Part shown: positions 1-8,192 of the stretch, piece after piece
How the letters are laid out: every line of letters begins with the position of its first letter
Numbering within the stretch: the first letter of the stretch is position 1
Source: Actinobacteria bacterium HGW-Actinobacteria-7
GTDB lineage: Bacteria; Actinomycetota; Coriobacteriia; Anaerosomatales; PHET01
Direction of reading: 5' to 3'
DNA length: 64,000 bases
Assembly (NCBI GenBank): GCA_002841275.1
Contig: PHET01000003.1
Coordinates: 1-64,000, forward strand
Made by a program: the position numbers and the translations under genes
The notes under the pieces: generated by a model
Told to the model about the DNA's origin: nothing
The model's database searches: none
What the model saw: the letters and a program-made list of their open reading frames with translations, nothing else

Positions 1-2
1 CG

Positions 3-242
3 ATCCCGAGCGCTCGGCTGGCTGAGGGCTTCGTCAGTCTGCTGGCAGATGAGACTGCTGGGCCCGTCACCTCAGAGGCGCTCGGCAAGCTACCGGGCCT
101 TTTCGGCGGCGCCGACTCTCCAGGCAGTCAGCTCGCAGCCGAGGCGGCAGCGCCAGAGCCGACCGACGTGATCGTGGCGTCGTGCGCTGCGCTCTGCCGA
201 GAGCTGCTGGACGCACTTCGCGCGCAAGGAATCGGCGTCTGA
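3..242 (+). CDS. C-terminal part of an unidentified protein (cut by window edge)
   Basis: An open frame enters from the left edge and ends at TGA 240-242, giving about 79 codons. The reading is Ala/Leu rich and ends in a helical segment (VASCAALCRELLDALRAQG) typical of a real globular C-terminus. The opposite-strand frame over 90-275 is Arg-rich and looks like a shadow. No family is recognised. It lies just upstream of a mobile-element relic, so it could be a chromosomal gene next to an integration site or part of the old element. Confidence 0.45.
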   Translation: MPSARLAEGFVSLLADETAGPVTSEALGKLPGLFGGADSPGSQLAAEAAAPEPTDVIVASCAALCRELLDALRAQGIGV

Positions 243-309
243 GTCGAGGCTTGCCCGTGCGCCTGGATGCTTCACGGCTGGCTACACTGAGCGCTCCAAG
301 AGCGCCTCC

Positions 310-366
310 GACTTGTCGCCCGATTTGTCGCCCAAATACATGGTGACTGTTGGTACTCGTTGGTGA
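310..366 (+). pseudogene. C-terminal tail of a degraded tyrosine-type integrase (copy 1)
   Basis: The frame ending at TGA 364-366 reads DLSPDLSPKYMVTVGTRW. Asp-Leu-x-Pro repeats followed by a short basic tail are common at the extreme C-terminus of phage-like tyrosine integrases. No catalytic domain precedes it: upstream codons in this frame overlap the end of the preceding gene and do not resemble an integrase. An almost identical tail occurs at 46781-46837. Identification rests on this tail and its position next to a tRNA-end-like segment. Confidence 0.5.
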
Positions 367-431
367 CTATTGGGACGCACCGCAGCTCCGCCGTACCAAC
401 GAGTCCCAGCGAGTCCCAATAGTCACAAGCA

Positions 432-463
432 CAATCAGGATTCGAATTCCCTTGGGGGCACCA
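432..463 (+). other. tRNA 3'-end-like segment, possible attachment site (copy 1)
   Basis: The segment contains a T-loop-like TTCGAAT flanked by short partly complementary arms and ends in GGGGGC-A-CCA, as the 3' third of a tRNA with encoded CCA would. No matching 5' acceptor strand (GCCCCC) or anticodon arm lies upstream, so this is not a complete tRNA. It is best read as the displaced 3' end left at the junction of an integrative element. The 32-bp segment is identical to 46903-46934. Confidence 0.5.
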
Positions 464-488
464 TATTTCCGCAGGTCAGAGGCCTGAG

Positions 489-518
489 TAGCCCGATTTC
501 GAGCGTGAAATCGGGCTA
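489..518. terminator. Perfect 12-bp hairpin after the att-like segment
   Basis: TAGCCCGATTTC (489-500) and GAAATCGGGCTA (507-518) pair perfectly around a 6-nt loop. There is no long U tract. Its place just after a tRNA-3'-end-like segment fits the terminator of a former tRNA gene. The equivalent hairpin after copy 2 has a different sequence. Confidence 0.5.
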
Positions 519-672
519 CAAATGTCTATGGGCCAGCAGTAGGCGCGGGGTAGAACCGCAGCTCAGCGGGGGTGACGGCGCACTCGTGCAGCTGAATAGC
601 AGTCCCTGTTGCGCGGAATGCCGCGGGGGCCGTCTCCACCCGGGTCACGGCAAAAGCTCCGGGCCGTGGGCT

Positions 673-1230
673 CTACGTACTCGACCTGGATCGCAGCCAG
701 CCTCTGAACATCCGGCTGACGACCGGCATCACGACCCACGTCATCAACGTCACGGATAGCGCGGTGGTGACGAGCGACCGGACTGGCAGCGGCCACCCTG
801 CAATGAGCAGACCGACTGTGTAGGCGACGACCAGCACCGTTGGGTACAGGCCGATCTCCGTGAGGATCGCCTGCTTCCAGACAGGAGGGGGCGTCCCGTA
901 GGAGCACGAAGGGTCATGGAACCAGAACTCCAACCCCGTGGCCCTCTCGACGCGGGGTTCGCCCGCGATGAGTTCGCGCGAGGCATCAAGCCAGCTCGAT
1001 CTCTCGAGCGAGTTCTGCCAGTCCTCGAAGTGTTCAGGCGTGTCGAAGCGGTAGACGATGGTGTGCTCGCCACCGGTCTCGGCGGGTCGGATGTGGCCCG
1101 AGCCCAAGTGCCCGGGGAACTTCTCGGCCGCTTCGCAGATTCCGCTTGCCCACGTCTCGAAGTCGGCCTCGCGTTCCGGGCGGACGCGCCGGGACACGGC
1201 TACGGTCACAGGTCCTGCGTGTTCGTTCAT
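673..1230 (-). CDS. Antibiotic biosynthesis monooxygenase (ABM) domain protein with membrane tail
   Basis: A 185-residue protein. Residues about 5-95 form a ferredoxin-like ABM domain (VTVAVSRRVRPEREADFETW, then FPGHLGSG and TIVYRFDTPEHFEDW). Residues about 125-180 form two hydrophobic helices, so the small domain is probably anchored at the membrane. This ABM-plus-two-helix layout is seen in a family of uncharacterised proteins (COG3224-like); substrate unknown. The ATG at 1230 is chosen because AAGGA lies about 10 nt upstream; a TTG at 1239 is the alternative. It is the distal gene of the minus-strand cluster running down from 4485, 29 nt after the HAD gene. Confidence 0.7.
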   Translation of the reverse strand: MNEHAGPVTVAVSRRVRPEREADFETWASGICEAAEKFPGHLGSGHIRPAETGGEHTIVYRFDTPEHFEDWQNSLERSSWLDASRELIAGEPRVERATGLEFWFHDPSCSYGTPPPVWKQAILTEIGLYPTVLVVAYTVGLLIAGWPLPVRSLVTTALSVTLMTWVVMPVVSRMFRGWLRSRSST

Positions 1231-1259
1231 GTGGCCCAATCCTTGTCTGCTAGGGGTTC

Positions 1260-2006
1260 CTAGCCGTCGCCATCAGCTTCGGTGAATGCGCGCCGCAACG
1301 TCTCTTGAAGCAGTGCCGGGTCGTCCACGATCCATTCCTCGCCGAGCAACCCTTCTGCATGCAACCGCTCCCGCGTGAAATCCGTGCTCACTGCAATACA
1401 GCGCATTCCAGCCGTCAGCGCCGCTCGAACCCCGGATGGAGAGTCCTCGATCACGATGCATTCCGCGGGGGCCACCCCAAGCTCGCAGGCGACCAGCAGG
1501 TCGATCTCGGGATCCGGCTTATTGTGGTTGACGTCGTCGTTGGTCGCGACGAAGTCGAATGCGTCGGCAAGTCCGATTGCTCCGAGGACGTGTCGTGCAG
1601 CCGCGCACGAGGATGCCGTCGCCAAGCCGATGCGACAGCCCAGCGCTCTCGCGGTGCCGATGAGCTCGACGTTATGAAGCCAGCGATTCTCACACAGGAG
1701 GTCGACGTCGGCTGTCATCTCCTCGTAGATGCGCAGCCGCACCTGCACGAACGCCTGCCACGGCTCATCGACGCCGAACTCCGCGCGTCTCTGGGAAGCG
1801 AGCGGTTCCACTCCGAGTGCATGCATCACATGGATGGCGACATCTCGACGAGATTGGCCGACGACCTCGCCGAACGCGCGCAGGGCGAGCGCCTCGTGAT
1901 CGATCGAAGGCTCGAGTTCGTCGGCGGCGCGACCGTAGGAGAGGGCTTTGAGCCGCTCGGTTCGCACGAGCGTTCCGTCCAGGTCGAAGATGACCGCGCG
2001 AATCAT
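1260..2006 (-). CDS. HAD-superfamily phosphatase / beta-phosphoglucomutase-like
   Basis: A 248-residue protein. Motif I is FDLDGT (nucleophile Asp8, acid/base Asp10); a cap domain follows (about residues 18-95, with GQSRRDVA); motif II is LATASS; motifs III/IV are KPDPEI and IEDSPSGV. This is the HAD-IA pattern of phosphoglycolate phosphatase and beta-phosphoglucomutase, probably a sugar-phosphate phosphatase or mutase. Its ATG overlaps the rpiA stop (ATGA), suggesting translational coupling. A clear paralogue at 12835-13596 shares FGV-x-x-PW and QVRL motifs in the cap. Substrate cannot be assigned from sequence. Confidence 0.85.
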   Translation of the reverse strand: MIRAVIFDLDGTLVRTERLKALSYGRAADELEPSIDHEALALRAFGEVVGQSRRDVAIHVMHALGVEPLASQRRAEFGVDEPWQAFVQVRLRIYEEMTADVDLLCENRWLHNVELIGTARALGCRIGLATASSCAAARHVLGAIGLADAFDFVATNDDVNHNKPDPEIDLLVACELGVAPAECIVIEDSPSGVRAALTAGMRCIAVSTDFTRERLHAEGLLGEEWIVDDPALLQETLRRAFTEADGDG

Positions 2007-2695
2007 CGGCTGCTTCCTTCATCGTTGGGTATGAGCGTGAGCACCGAGCCGTCCTCGCGGCCGACGAGGATCACGTCGGCTCGCCTGCGCGCGAAGATGC
2101 CGCAAGCGATAACGCCGGGGATCGCCTCGAGCGCATCTTCCATGCGCAGCGGGTCGAACAGGTCGAGGCCGTGCACGTCCACAAGCGGGTTCCCCGAGTC
2201 GGTCAGGATTCGGGCGCGCAATTCCGGCGAGCCGCCGAGCGCTGTGACAGCGGCAACCACTTCCGTGAGCGCGGTCGACTCCACCTCGAGTGGGACCGGC
2301 GCCCGGATGCCGAGGTGATCCACCGGCTTGCCATCATCGACGATGCACACCCACGCGGTGGACGCAGAAGCCACGCGCTTCTCCCGCGTATGGGCGCCGC
2401 CGCCGCCCTTGATTGCGCGGCCGAGGAAGTCGATCTCATCGGCCCCGTCGACGTAGAGGGCGAGGGGTTTATCGGCGTCCTCGAGCGCGACCAGCGAGAT
2501 GCCGACGCGACGTAAGCGCTGCTCGGTGTCAATCGAGGTCGCGACGGCGCGCGTGACACCCGCGCCGCTCTCACCGATCGCGTCGATGAAGTAGGTGACC
2601 GTACTCCCCGTGCCGACTCCGATGACGGCGCCGGGAGGGATGTAGGCGATCGCGGCAACTGCAGCGGCGCGCTTGCCGGCTTCGGCCGTGATCAC
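2003..2695 (-). CDS. rpiA: Ribose-5-phosphate isomerase A
   Basis: Interconverts ribose-5-phosphate and ribulose-5-phosphate in the non-oxidative pentose phosphate pathway. The 230-residue length is typical of RpiA. Signature motifs are GTGST (28-32), DGADEID (83-89) and KGGGGAHTREK (96-106), which carry the phosphate-binding and catalytic residues. The GTG start at 2695 is chosen because it overlaps the upstream stop as GTGA; a longer frame to 2923 begins with Arg-rich sequence and is rejected. It lies between the NAD(P)HX epimerase and HAD genes with 4-nt overlaps on both sides, in the same neighbourhood as tal-pgi, zwf-gnd and tkt. Confidence 0.95.
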   Translation of the reverse strand: MITAEAGKRAAAVAAIAYIPPGAVIGVGTGSTVTYFIDAIGESGAGVTRAVATSIDTEQRLRRVGISLVALEDADKPLALYVDGADEIDFLGRAIKGGGGAHTREKRVASASTAWVCIVDDGKPVDHLGIRAPVPLEVESTALTEVVAAVTALGGSPELRARILTDSGNPLVDVHGLDLFDPLRMEDALEAIPGVIACGIFARRRADVILVGREDGSVLTLIPNDEGSSR

Positions 2696-3498
2696 GATTC
2701 CACTCGCACGAGGTGACCTTCGGCGAACGGGGTGCCCGAGTCCACGCTCATACGCGCCCACAGGGTGTGCGGCAGCCCGAGGTCCGCAAGGTATAGGTTG
2801 TCGAGGCCGCGAAGGCCCGTCTTGGGAAGCGCGAGGGTGAGGGTAGCGGCCGGTTCGACAGCGCCCTCGAAGTCGTATCCCGAAGGGAAGTCGAGAGAGA
2901 TTGGCGTGTGGTCGTTGGCCCACTGCGCAAGTTCAGCCGCGCGCTCGCGCAACGGCCCAGAAAGGCCATATCCCACGAGGGCATCGACCGCGACGTCGCC
3001 GCTCGGGCGATCCGACGGCATGATCCCCATTGCGGCCAGCGTGGCAAGGTGATGTCTCGCCGCCTCGCCGAGGCGGTCCGATGCGAGCACGACTTCGACA
3101 TCACGACCTCGCGCGACGAGATGGCGCACGGCGCACAGCCCACCGCCTCCGTTGTTGCCGCCGCCGGCAAGCACCGTGACCCTGCCCTCGGGCGCGGCCC
3201 GCATCACGAGTTCGGCGAGGGCGGATCCCGCGTGCTCCATCATCTGCAGGAGCGTGATGCCGAACACCTCGATGGCGAGCCGGTCGGCTTCGACCATCTG
3301 CTCGACAGTGAGCCACGTTAGCGAGTCGGCAGACGCCGACGGCAAGAACTCGGTCCCGGCGAGATGCGGCATCACCTGGGCCGCGTACCACAGCGGCCAC
3401 TCGGGATCCTCGCCACCGGTCGCGGCGAAGGCATCATGATGGGCGTCAGCGACTTCGCGCAGCAGCTTCGCGAGGCGGCCGGTTGCGTCAGTCGGCAT
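2692..3498 (-). CDS. nnrE: NAD(P)H-hydrate epimerase (YjeF_N domain), stand-alone
   Basis: Epimerises damaged NAD(P)HX so that a dehydratase can repair it. A 268-residue protein with the YjeF_N fold: an N-terminal helix region with WLTVEQMVEADRLAIEVFGI, a nucleotide-binding loop VLAGGGNNGGGGLCAVRHL, and the catalytic-site segment SLDFPSGYDFEG. The loop has NNGGGG where many homologues have NNGGDG. No NnrD dehydratase domain is attached. The ATG at 3498 overlaps the upstream gene by 11 nt; the longer frame to 3624 starts with low-complexity Arg sequence. Coupling to rpiA places cofactor repair next to NADPH-producing pathway genes. Confidence 0.8.
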   Translation of the reverse strand: MPTDATGRLAKLLREVADAHHDAFAATGGEDPEWPLWYAAQVMPHLAGTEFLPSASADSLTWLTVEQMVEADRLAIEVFGITLLQMMEHAGSALAELVMRAAPEGRVTVLAGGGNNGGGGLCAVRHLVARGRDVEVVLASDRLGEAARHHLATLAAMGIMPSDRPSGDVAVDALVGYGLSGPLRERAAELAQWANDHTPISLDFPSGYDFEGAVEPAATLTLALPKTGLRGLDNLYLADLGLPHTLWARMSVDSGTPFAEGHLVRVES

Positions 3499-4084
3499 CG
3501 GTGAAGATCTCTGCGAGGCTCTTGCCGTACGGCCAGAAGCTCGAGCGGTCGCCCGCCTCCCATCGCGCGCGCAACTCCGGCGTGTCGATCGCGTAGTCGG
3601 GGCGTATCTCAGCGGTGATCTCACGAAGGTCGATGTGAAGCTCGTGGATGGTCGGACGCCCCCAGTACCAGTAGCCGTTGTAGATCTTGTGGATCACCAG
3701 GCCCGGCTTGAGAACGATCGTGTAAGGAATCATCGGGTTGTGCATGGTGTCGGTGTACTCGGCGATGTCCAAGTCGCGAGCTACCTCTCGGCTTGGATCA
3801 TGCAGAAACGTCCAGTGGGCGCCGACCCCGGAGCGCAGCTCGTTGACCTCGAGCAGCGAGTCAGTGGTGATGGTGACCAGTCGGGCGTAGCCCACGTCGA
3901 TCTTCTGGCAGAACTCGACGAGACCGTAGAGCTGCTGGCGGTCCTTGGGGCAGAAGTGTCCCCGCATCAGAGTGAGGATGAGCGGGTCGTCTCCTTGGAG
4001 CTTGGAAAGCCGGCGGGGCTGATTGCGGTGATCGCGCAGTTCGTAGTCGGGGAACGTTGCGCCTGGGAATATGTCAGGTCTCAT
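3488..4084 (-). CDS. Peroxiredoxin-like (AhpC/TSA) thioredoxin-fold protein
   Basis: A 198-residue protein. FPGATFPDYELRDHRNQP then ILTLMRGHFCPKDRQQL gives the AhpC/TSA start with a single candidate redox Cys at about residue 45, in GHFCPKD. HDPSREVARDLDI and MIPYTIVLKPGLVIHKIYNGYW match the later strands of the fold. No CxxC is present, so a one-Cys peroxidase-like or regulatory role is possible. The start overlaps the STAS gene stop by ATGA, and its end overlaps the epimerase start, so it is inside the same operon. Electron donor unknown. Confidence 0.75.
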   Translation of the reverse strand: MRPDIFPGATFPDYELRDHRNQPRRLSKLQGDDPLILTLMRGHFCPKDRQQLYGLVEFCQKIDVGYARLVTITTDSLLEVNELRSGVGAHWTFLHDPSREVARDLDIAEYTDTMHNPMIPYTIVLKPGLVIHKIYNGYWYWGRPTIHELHIDLREITAEIRPDYAIDTPELRARWEAGDRSSFWPYGKSLAEIFTDAD

Positions 4085-4485
4085 TCTGCCTCCATCGCTG
4101 CTAATCGATTGGCTATGCCGTCGGAGCGGCCGTACTCCCGCACAGGCTCAGGCAGCATGAGAAGAGCCGCCTCGCGTGATTCCGCTTGGGGGAAGACCGC
4201 GCTCAGCCGGGTGAGTTCGAGCAGCCGATCGGTGATCGGACCGGTAATCAGCACGACGCTACCCCCCTGTGTCGTGCACTTCTTGTTGAACGACAACAAG
4301 AGGCCCAACGCCGAGCTGTCCATATACGCGACGCACGACAGGTCCAGAAGCACCGAGCAGTTGGGCGATGAGAGGATGCGATCGAGCGCCATACGGAACC
4401 TGGCAGCTTCGTCATAGGCCAGTTCACCGTCTACGCGGAGGGTCCAGTAGTTGTCCTGATCTGTGAGGTCGATAGTGAGTGCCAT
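4081..4485 (-). CDS. STAS-domain anti-sigma-factor antagonist
   Basis: A 134-residue single STAS domain. The conserved segment CVAYMDSSALGLLLSF contains the serine that kinases phosphorylate in SpoIIAA/RsbV-like proteins, and VVLITGPITDRLLELTRL matches the end of the domain. Such proteins bind anti-sigma kinases to release a sigma factor; no kinase or sigma gene is adjacent here. GAGAGG lies 6 nt before the ATG at 4485, favouring it over the ATG at 4491. It is the first gene of the minus-strand operon; its promoter should lie in the 150-bp gap shared with the divergent selenoprotein-like gene. Confidence 0.85.
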   Translation of the reverse strand: MALTIDLTDQDNYWTLRVDGELAYDEAARFRMALDRILSSPNCSVLLDLSCVAYMDSSALGLLLSFNKKCTTQGGSVVLITGPITDRLLELTRLSAVFPQAESREAALLMLPEPVREYGRSDGIANRLAAMEAE

Positions 4486-4637
4486 CGGCATCCTCTCGGA
4501 GCGTGTGTTGAGAGTGCTGGGTCCGCCTGATACGCCGTGGGCGTCTTCTCGTCCCGCAGACGCCTAGTGGGTACATACCCCTGATGCTACACAGTGTTCG
4601 GCGCATTCAGCCCAACTACGACGAGAGGTTGTGCGAT

Positions 4638-5387
4638 ATGCCGCCAGAAGGAATCGCACTCGGAACGCTGGCATTCATGAGGACGTACCCGTGGAGGCGC
4701 ATCGACCCCGTTCCGTGGACGCCTCTCGCGAAGCCGCTGGCGGAGTGCCGAGTCGCCTTGGTGTCATCCGCGGCCACCATGCTCCCCGGTGACGATCCGT
4801 TCGACTACTCGGGCAAGGCCGGCGACCCGACGTTTCGCCTCATCCCGTCTGGCACGGATCCCCAGACACTTGTCGAGACGCATCCGAGCTCGAGTTTCGA
4901 TCACTCCGGCATGGCCGAGGACATGAACGTCGCGTTTCCTCTTGACCGGATCCGCGAGCTGGCCGAAAGCGGCAGGATCGGAGGGGTCGCGCCCCGGCAC
5001 GTTTCGTTCGAGGGGTACTTGCCGGCTCCTGGCCGCCTGCGCAAGGAAACGGCTCCCGAAGCGGCGCGTCTTCTCGCGGAGGACGGCGTCGACGTCGCAC
5101 TGTTGTTCCCTGTTTGACCGATCTGTCCCCAGACCGTGAGTCTGGTCGCCGCAGCACTCGAGCGGGAAGGAATCTCTACCGTATGTGTGCACCCCGTCAG
5201 GTTCGTCGCGGAGCGCATGCGCGCCCCCAGGTCGCTATTGGTGCCGTTTCCTCTTGGCTACCCCCTCGGACGACCGAACGACCCCGCACTGCAGCGGGAC
5301 GTGATCGAGGCGATGTTGGCCATGCTTGAGGACCAGGCACTGACCGCGCCCGCTTTGGTCGAGTTCCCGGCTGAGAATGGCTGGTGA
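4638..5387 (+). CDS. GrdB-family protein with in-frame UGA read as selenocysteine
   Basis: Related to selenoprotein B of glycine/sarcosine/betaine and D-proline reductases. The frame runs through a TGA at 5115-5117 and continues to TGA 5385-5387, giving 249 residues with Sec at about position 160. The context is LLFPV-Sec-PICPQTVSLV, a U-x-x-C redox motif where relatives carry Sec or Cys. The sequence after the UGA (alternating helix and strand, FPLGYPLGRPND, then a C-terminal helix) is clearly coding. A SECIS-like hairpin follows the UGA. GAGAGG 9 nt before the ATG at 4638 favours this start; an ATG at 4584 is possible. It is shorter than GrdB, has no grd neighbours, and its substrate is unknown. 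Confidence 0.8.
5115..5145 (+). promoter_or_regulatory. Candidate bacterial SECIS element
   Basis: The UGA at 5115-5117 is followed after 11 nt by CCAGAC (5129-5134), a 5-nt loop CGTGA, and GTCTGG (5140-5145), a perfect 6-bp stem inside the coding region. In bacteria the SelB-binding hairpin lies directly 3' of the Sec codon at about this distance. Folding of the lower stem was not computed. Confidence 0.65.
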
Positions 5388-5396
5388 GCCGGGGTC

Positions 5397-8192
5397 TTAC
5401 TCGGCCAGCCGGACGGAGTCCCACGTCTGCAGCTTCTTGATGGTTGCGACTACATCGCCACGCACGTGAAGACTGACGACGCGTCGGCCGCGCTCGTGTA
5501 GCACCTGCCGGTCGCCGCCGGCTTCCGCCGCCGTGAGCACGCCGAAGGACAGCGACGATGCCGAGGAGCCGGGCTCGTCCGGGATTGCGATGTCGGCCGC
5601 CGGTTCGGATGTGATCTGCAGGAACAGCCCGTGGCCGGCGTCGCCCTTGTGCAGCTGCCCGGTCGAATGCAGGAATCGCGGTCCGTAGCCGAGCGTCGTG
5701 GCCAGCCGCGTCTCGTTGCGGACGCGGAGGCGAAGCGAGCGCAGCGCGGCATCGGTTTCCTCCGACGCTCGCACGTACGCTTGTATCGCGACGTAGTCGC
5801 CGGCGCGCTTCGATGCGAGCAAGTCCCCGAGCGCTTGAGCCGGATCGTCCGCATTCCCGCCGAAGATGTCCACGTCGCCGGCGACTGCCGAGGGTGTCTC
5901 GGAGGGCAGCGAGCCCTCGCTCTTGTAGCGCTCGATTGCGCCGCGGGCGAGGATCTTGGCGGCCTCGACATCGGGCTGGTTGAAGGGGTGGATGCCCATG
6001 ACGTGTCCAGCCACCGCGATCGCCATCTCCCAGAGGAACATCTGAGCGCCCAGGTCGTAGGCATCAACGACGCCGAACTGCAGCACCGGGTGACCGGCCG
6101 CCGCCAGCGCGTCGATCCGGGGGCTGTCACGCGCATCGCCCGCAACGTACAACTCGATGAAGACACGATCATCCCCGTAGACGCCGGGAACGCCGAGCGG
6201 CTCTCCGACCACAGGGAGTATCCCGTGGCCTGACTTGCCCGTGCTCTCGGCGATGAGCTGCTCAACCCAGTCGCCGAAGCTGGCGAACTGCGCCGAAGTG
6301 ACAAAGGTCGCCTTGTCGCGACCGTTCTTGGACAGTGCTCCCAAGGCGGCCCCGAGCCAGACACCAGGATTCGCAGCCGTGGCCACGCACGTCTCGCACG
6401 CGAGCACCGCGCCCTGTGCGGACGCGAGCAGCCGGTCGAGGTCGACGCCTATGAGAGCCGCTGGCACCAGCCCGAAGTGGGAGAGCGCGGAATAGCGACC
6501 GCCGAGGTTCGGGTTGGCGAGGAACACCTCTCGGAAGCCAAGATCGCGCCCCAGGGCCTCGAGCGACGTGCCGGGATCTGTTACAGCCACGAAGTGCGAG
6601 CCGATCTCGGACGTGTCCACGAGCGCAGCGATGCGGTTGTAGAAGTACTTGAAGAGCGAAAGCGTCTCGGCGGTACCGCCTGACTTGCTCGACACGACGA
6701 AGAGCGTGCGCGCGAGATCTAGCTGAGACTCGACCGCAGCCACCACATCCGGGTGAGTGCTGTCCAGAACGAGCAGGTCCAGATAGCCGTCGGCGATGCC
6801 GAATGTCTTGCGGAACACCTCGGGCGCGAGAGATGAGCCGCCCATGCCGAGAAGGACGGCGTGAGTGTAACCATCGGAGCGCGCTTGATCCGCGAAGGCT
6901 CGGAGGCGCTCCACTTGCGCGGTCATCTCGTCAGGGAGGTCGAGCCAGCCCAGCCGGTTGTCGATCTCACCGGGCGACTCAGCCCACACGGTGTGGTCCC
7001 GGTTCCAGACGCGATCGACGATCCCGTTCTTGACGATCTCGGCGAAAGCGGCGTCGACGCCGGCCTGCGCGCCGCCGAGGCGGACTTCTCGGGAGGGATG
7101 CCCGGCCTGCAGCCGCGCGAGCTTTGCTTCGATCGAGCCGAACAGTCCCTTAAGCGAGCCGACGAATGCCGCCACGCCCTCGGTCTTGAGTCGCGCTGTC
7201 AACGCTCCAAGATCGATCCCCGCCTCGGCGAGTCGCGCCAGTCGCTCGCGTGCGGCGTCCGCCTGGCCTGTGAGGCGGTCCCCCGCGCTCCCGTGATCGA
7301 GGAACGCCCGCATGGTGGCCAGCGGGACGGTGTCGACGGTCTCGGGTCCCATGAGTTCTTCGACGTAGAGAACATCGGAGAAGGCCGGGTCCTTGACGCC
7401 GGTGCTGGCCCACAGGACGCGCTGCGGCTTCGCGCCGAGCGCGGCTAGGGACACCCAGCGCTCTGACGCCAACAGGTCGCGGAAGCGCAGGTACGCGGCC
7501 ACTCCGTTGGCGATACCGATGGTCCCGCGCAGTTCCGGTATCCCTACAGCCTCGAGCAAGGGGTCGATGGCTGCATCGATGCGGCTCACGAAGAACGACG
7601 CCACAGAGCGCAGCGTGCTCGGATCGCCGCCCGAGGCAACGAGGCGTTCAAGCCCGCGCACGTAGGCTCCTGCAACGGCATCGTAGTCATCCACCGAGAA
7701 CATCAGCGTGACGTTCACGCTGCGGCCATCGGCGATCAGTTCCTCGATTGCGGGGATCCCCTCCGCGGTGGCCGGGACCTTCACCATCAGGTTGGGGACG
7801 TCGATCGCGGCGAAATACCGCCGGGCTTCGGCGAGCGTTGCGGATGTGTCGTGTGCGAGACGGGGATCGACTTCCACGGAAACGAACCCGTCGCCGCCAT
7901 CTGTTGCATCGAATACGGGCCTCAGGATCGCCGCCGTGCGACGGATGTCCTCGATCACCAGCTCCTCGTAGACCGCGGTGACCCCGGCTCCTCGGCCCGC
8001 GGCCGCCGCAATCGCCGCGTCGTAGTCCTCGGTGCCCGAGATGGCGCGGTCGAACAGGGTCGGGTTGGTCGTGACGCCGGAGAGTCCCTGCGCCACCAGC
8101 GCTTCAAGCTCACCCGAGTCGAGCATCGCCCGTCGGATGCCGTCCAGCCACAGCGACTGACCCGCGTCGTTCAATGCCTTGATGGTGGCCAT
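5397..8192 (-). CDS. tal-pgi: Bifunctional transaldolase / glucose-6-phosphate isomerase
   Basis: A 931-residue fusion. Residues 1 to about 370 are transaldolase: TTNPT (41-45), SVEVDP (105-110) and VPNLMVKVPAT with the Schiff-base Lys at about 138. From about 380 onward it is phosphoglucose isomerase: VVSSKSGGTAETLS binds the phosphate and LIAESTGKSGHGI carries the catalytic Glu. It links the non-oxidative pentose phosphate pathway to glycolysis in one polypeptide, a fusion known from several phyla including Actinomycetota. GGGAGG 4 nt before the ATG at 8192 fixes the start. It is convergent with the selenoprotein-like gene (9-bp gap) and divergent from zwf-gnd. Confidence 0.95.
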   Translation of the reverse strand: MATIKALNDAGQSLWLDGIRRAMLDSGELEALVAQGLSGVTTNPTLFDRAISGTEDYDAAIAAAAGRGAGVTAVYEELVIEDIRRTAAILRPVFDATDGGDGFVSVEVDPRLAHDTSATLAEARRYFAAIDVPNLMVKVPATAEGIPAIEELIADGRSVNVTLMFSVDDYDAVAGAYVRGLERLVASGGDPSTLRSVASFFVSRIDAAIDPLLEAVGIPELRGTIGIANGVAAYLRFRDLLASERWVSLAALGAKPQRVLWASTGVKDPAFSDVLYVEELMGPETVDTVPLATMRAFLDHGSAGDRLTGQADAARERLARLAEAGIDLGALTARLKTEGVAAFVGSLKGLFGSIEAKLARLQAGHPSREVRLGGAQAGVDAAFAEIVKNGIVDRVWNRDHTVWAESPGEIDNRLGWLDLPDEMTAQVERLRAFADQARSDGYTHAVLLGMGGSSLAPEVFRKTFGIADGYLDLLVLDSTHPDVVAAVESQLDLARTLFVVSSKSGGTAETLSLFKYFYNRIAALVDTSEIGSHFVAVTDPGTSLEALGRDLGFREVFLANPNLGGRYSALSHFGLVPAALIGVDLDRLLASAQGAVLACETCVATAANPGVWLGAALGALSKNGRDKATFVTSAQFASFGDWVEQLIAESTGKSGHGILPVVGEPLGVPGVYGDDRVFIELYVAGDARDSPRIDALAAAGHPVLQFGVVDAYDLGAQMFLWEMAIAVAGHVMGIHPFNQPDVEAAKILARGAIERYKSEGSLPSETPSAVAGDVDIFGGNADDPAQALGDLLASKRAGDYVAIQAYVRASEETDAALRSLRLRVRNETRLATTLGYGPRFLHSTGQLHKGDAGHGLFLQITSEPAADIAIPDEPGSSASSLSFGVLTAAEAGGDRQVLHERGRRVVSLHVRGDVVATIKKLQTWDSVRLAE

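Larger units (their letters stand above)
310..470 (+). repeat. Long direct repeat, copy 1 (integrase tail plus att-like region)
   Basis: About 160 bp here match 46781-46941 in the same orientation with only scattered substitutions. Inside are inverted and direct sub-repeats. GTGACTATTGGGAC at 363-376 has its perfect reverse complement at 413-426, and the element GTACCAACGAGTCCCA is related to the upstream TTGGTACTCGTTGG. Such nested short repeats next to an integrase end are typical of arm-type and core-type recombinase sites. The two copies enclose about 46.5 kb. Confidence 0.75.

Noticed and set aside
432-463. Complete tRNA genes at 432-463, 46903-46934 or 52237-52266
   Set aside because: Each has only a T-arm and acceptor-like 3' end; no matching 5' acceptor strand or anticodon arm exists upstream.
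1305-2318. Long plus-strand frame opposite the HAD and rpiA genes (also 8704-10734, 10995-12563 and 28826-30055 on the minus strand)
   Set aside because: They are antisense or antiphase shadows of strongly conserved genes, a common effect of high GC; their sequences are Arg/His-rich and match no family. Only the last 93 codons of 28826-30055 (DUF427) are real.
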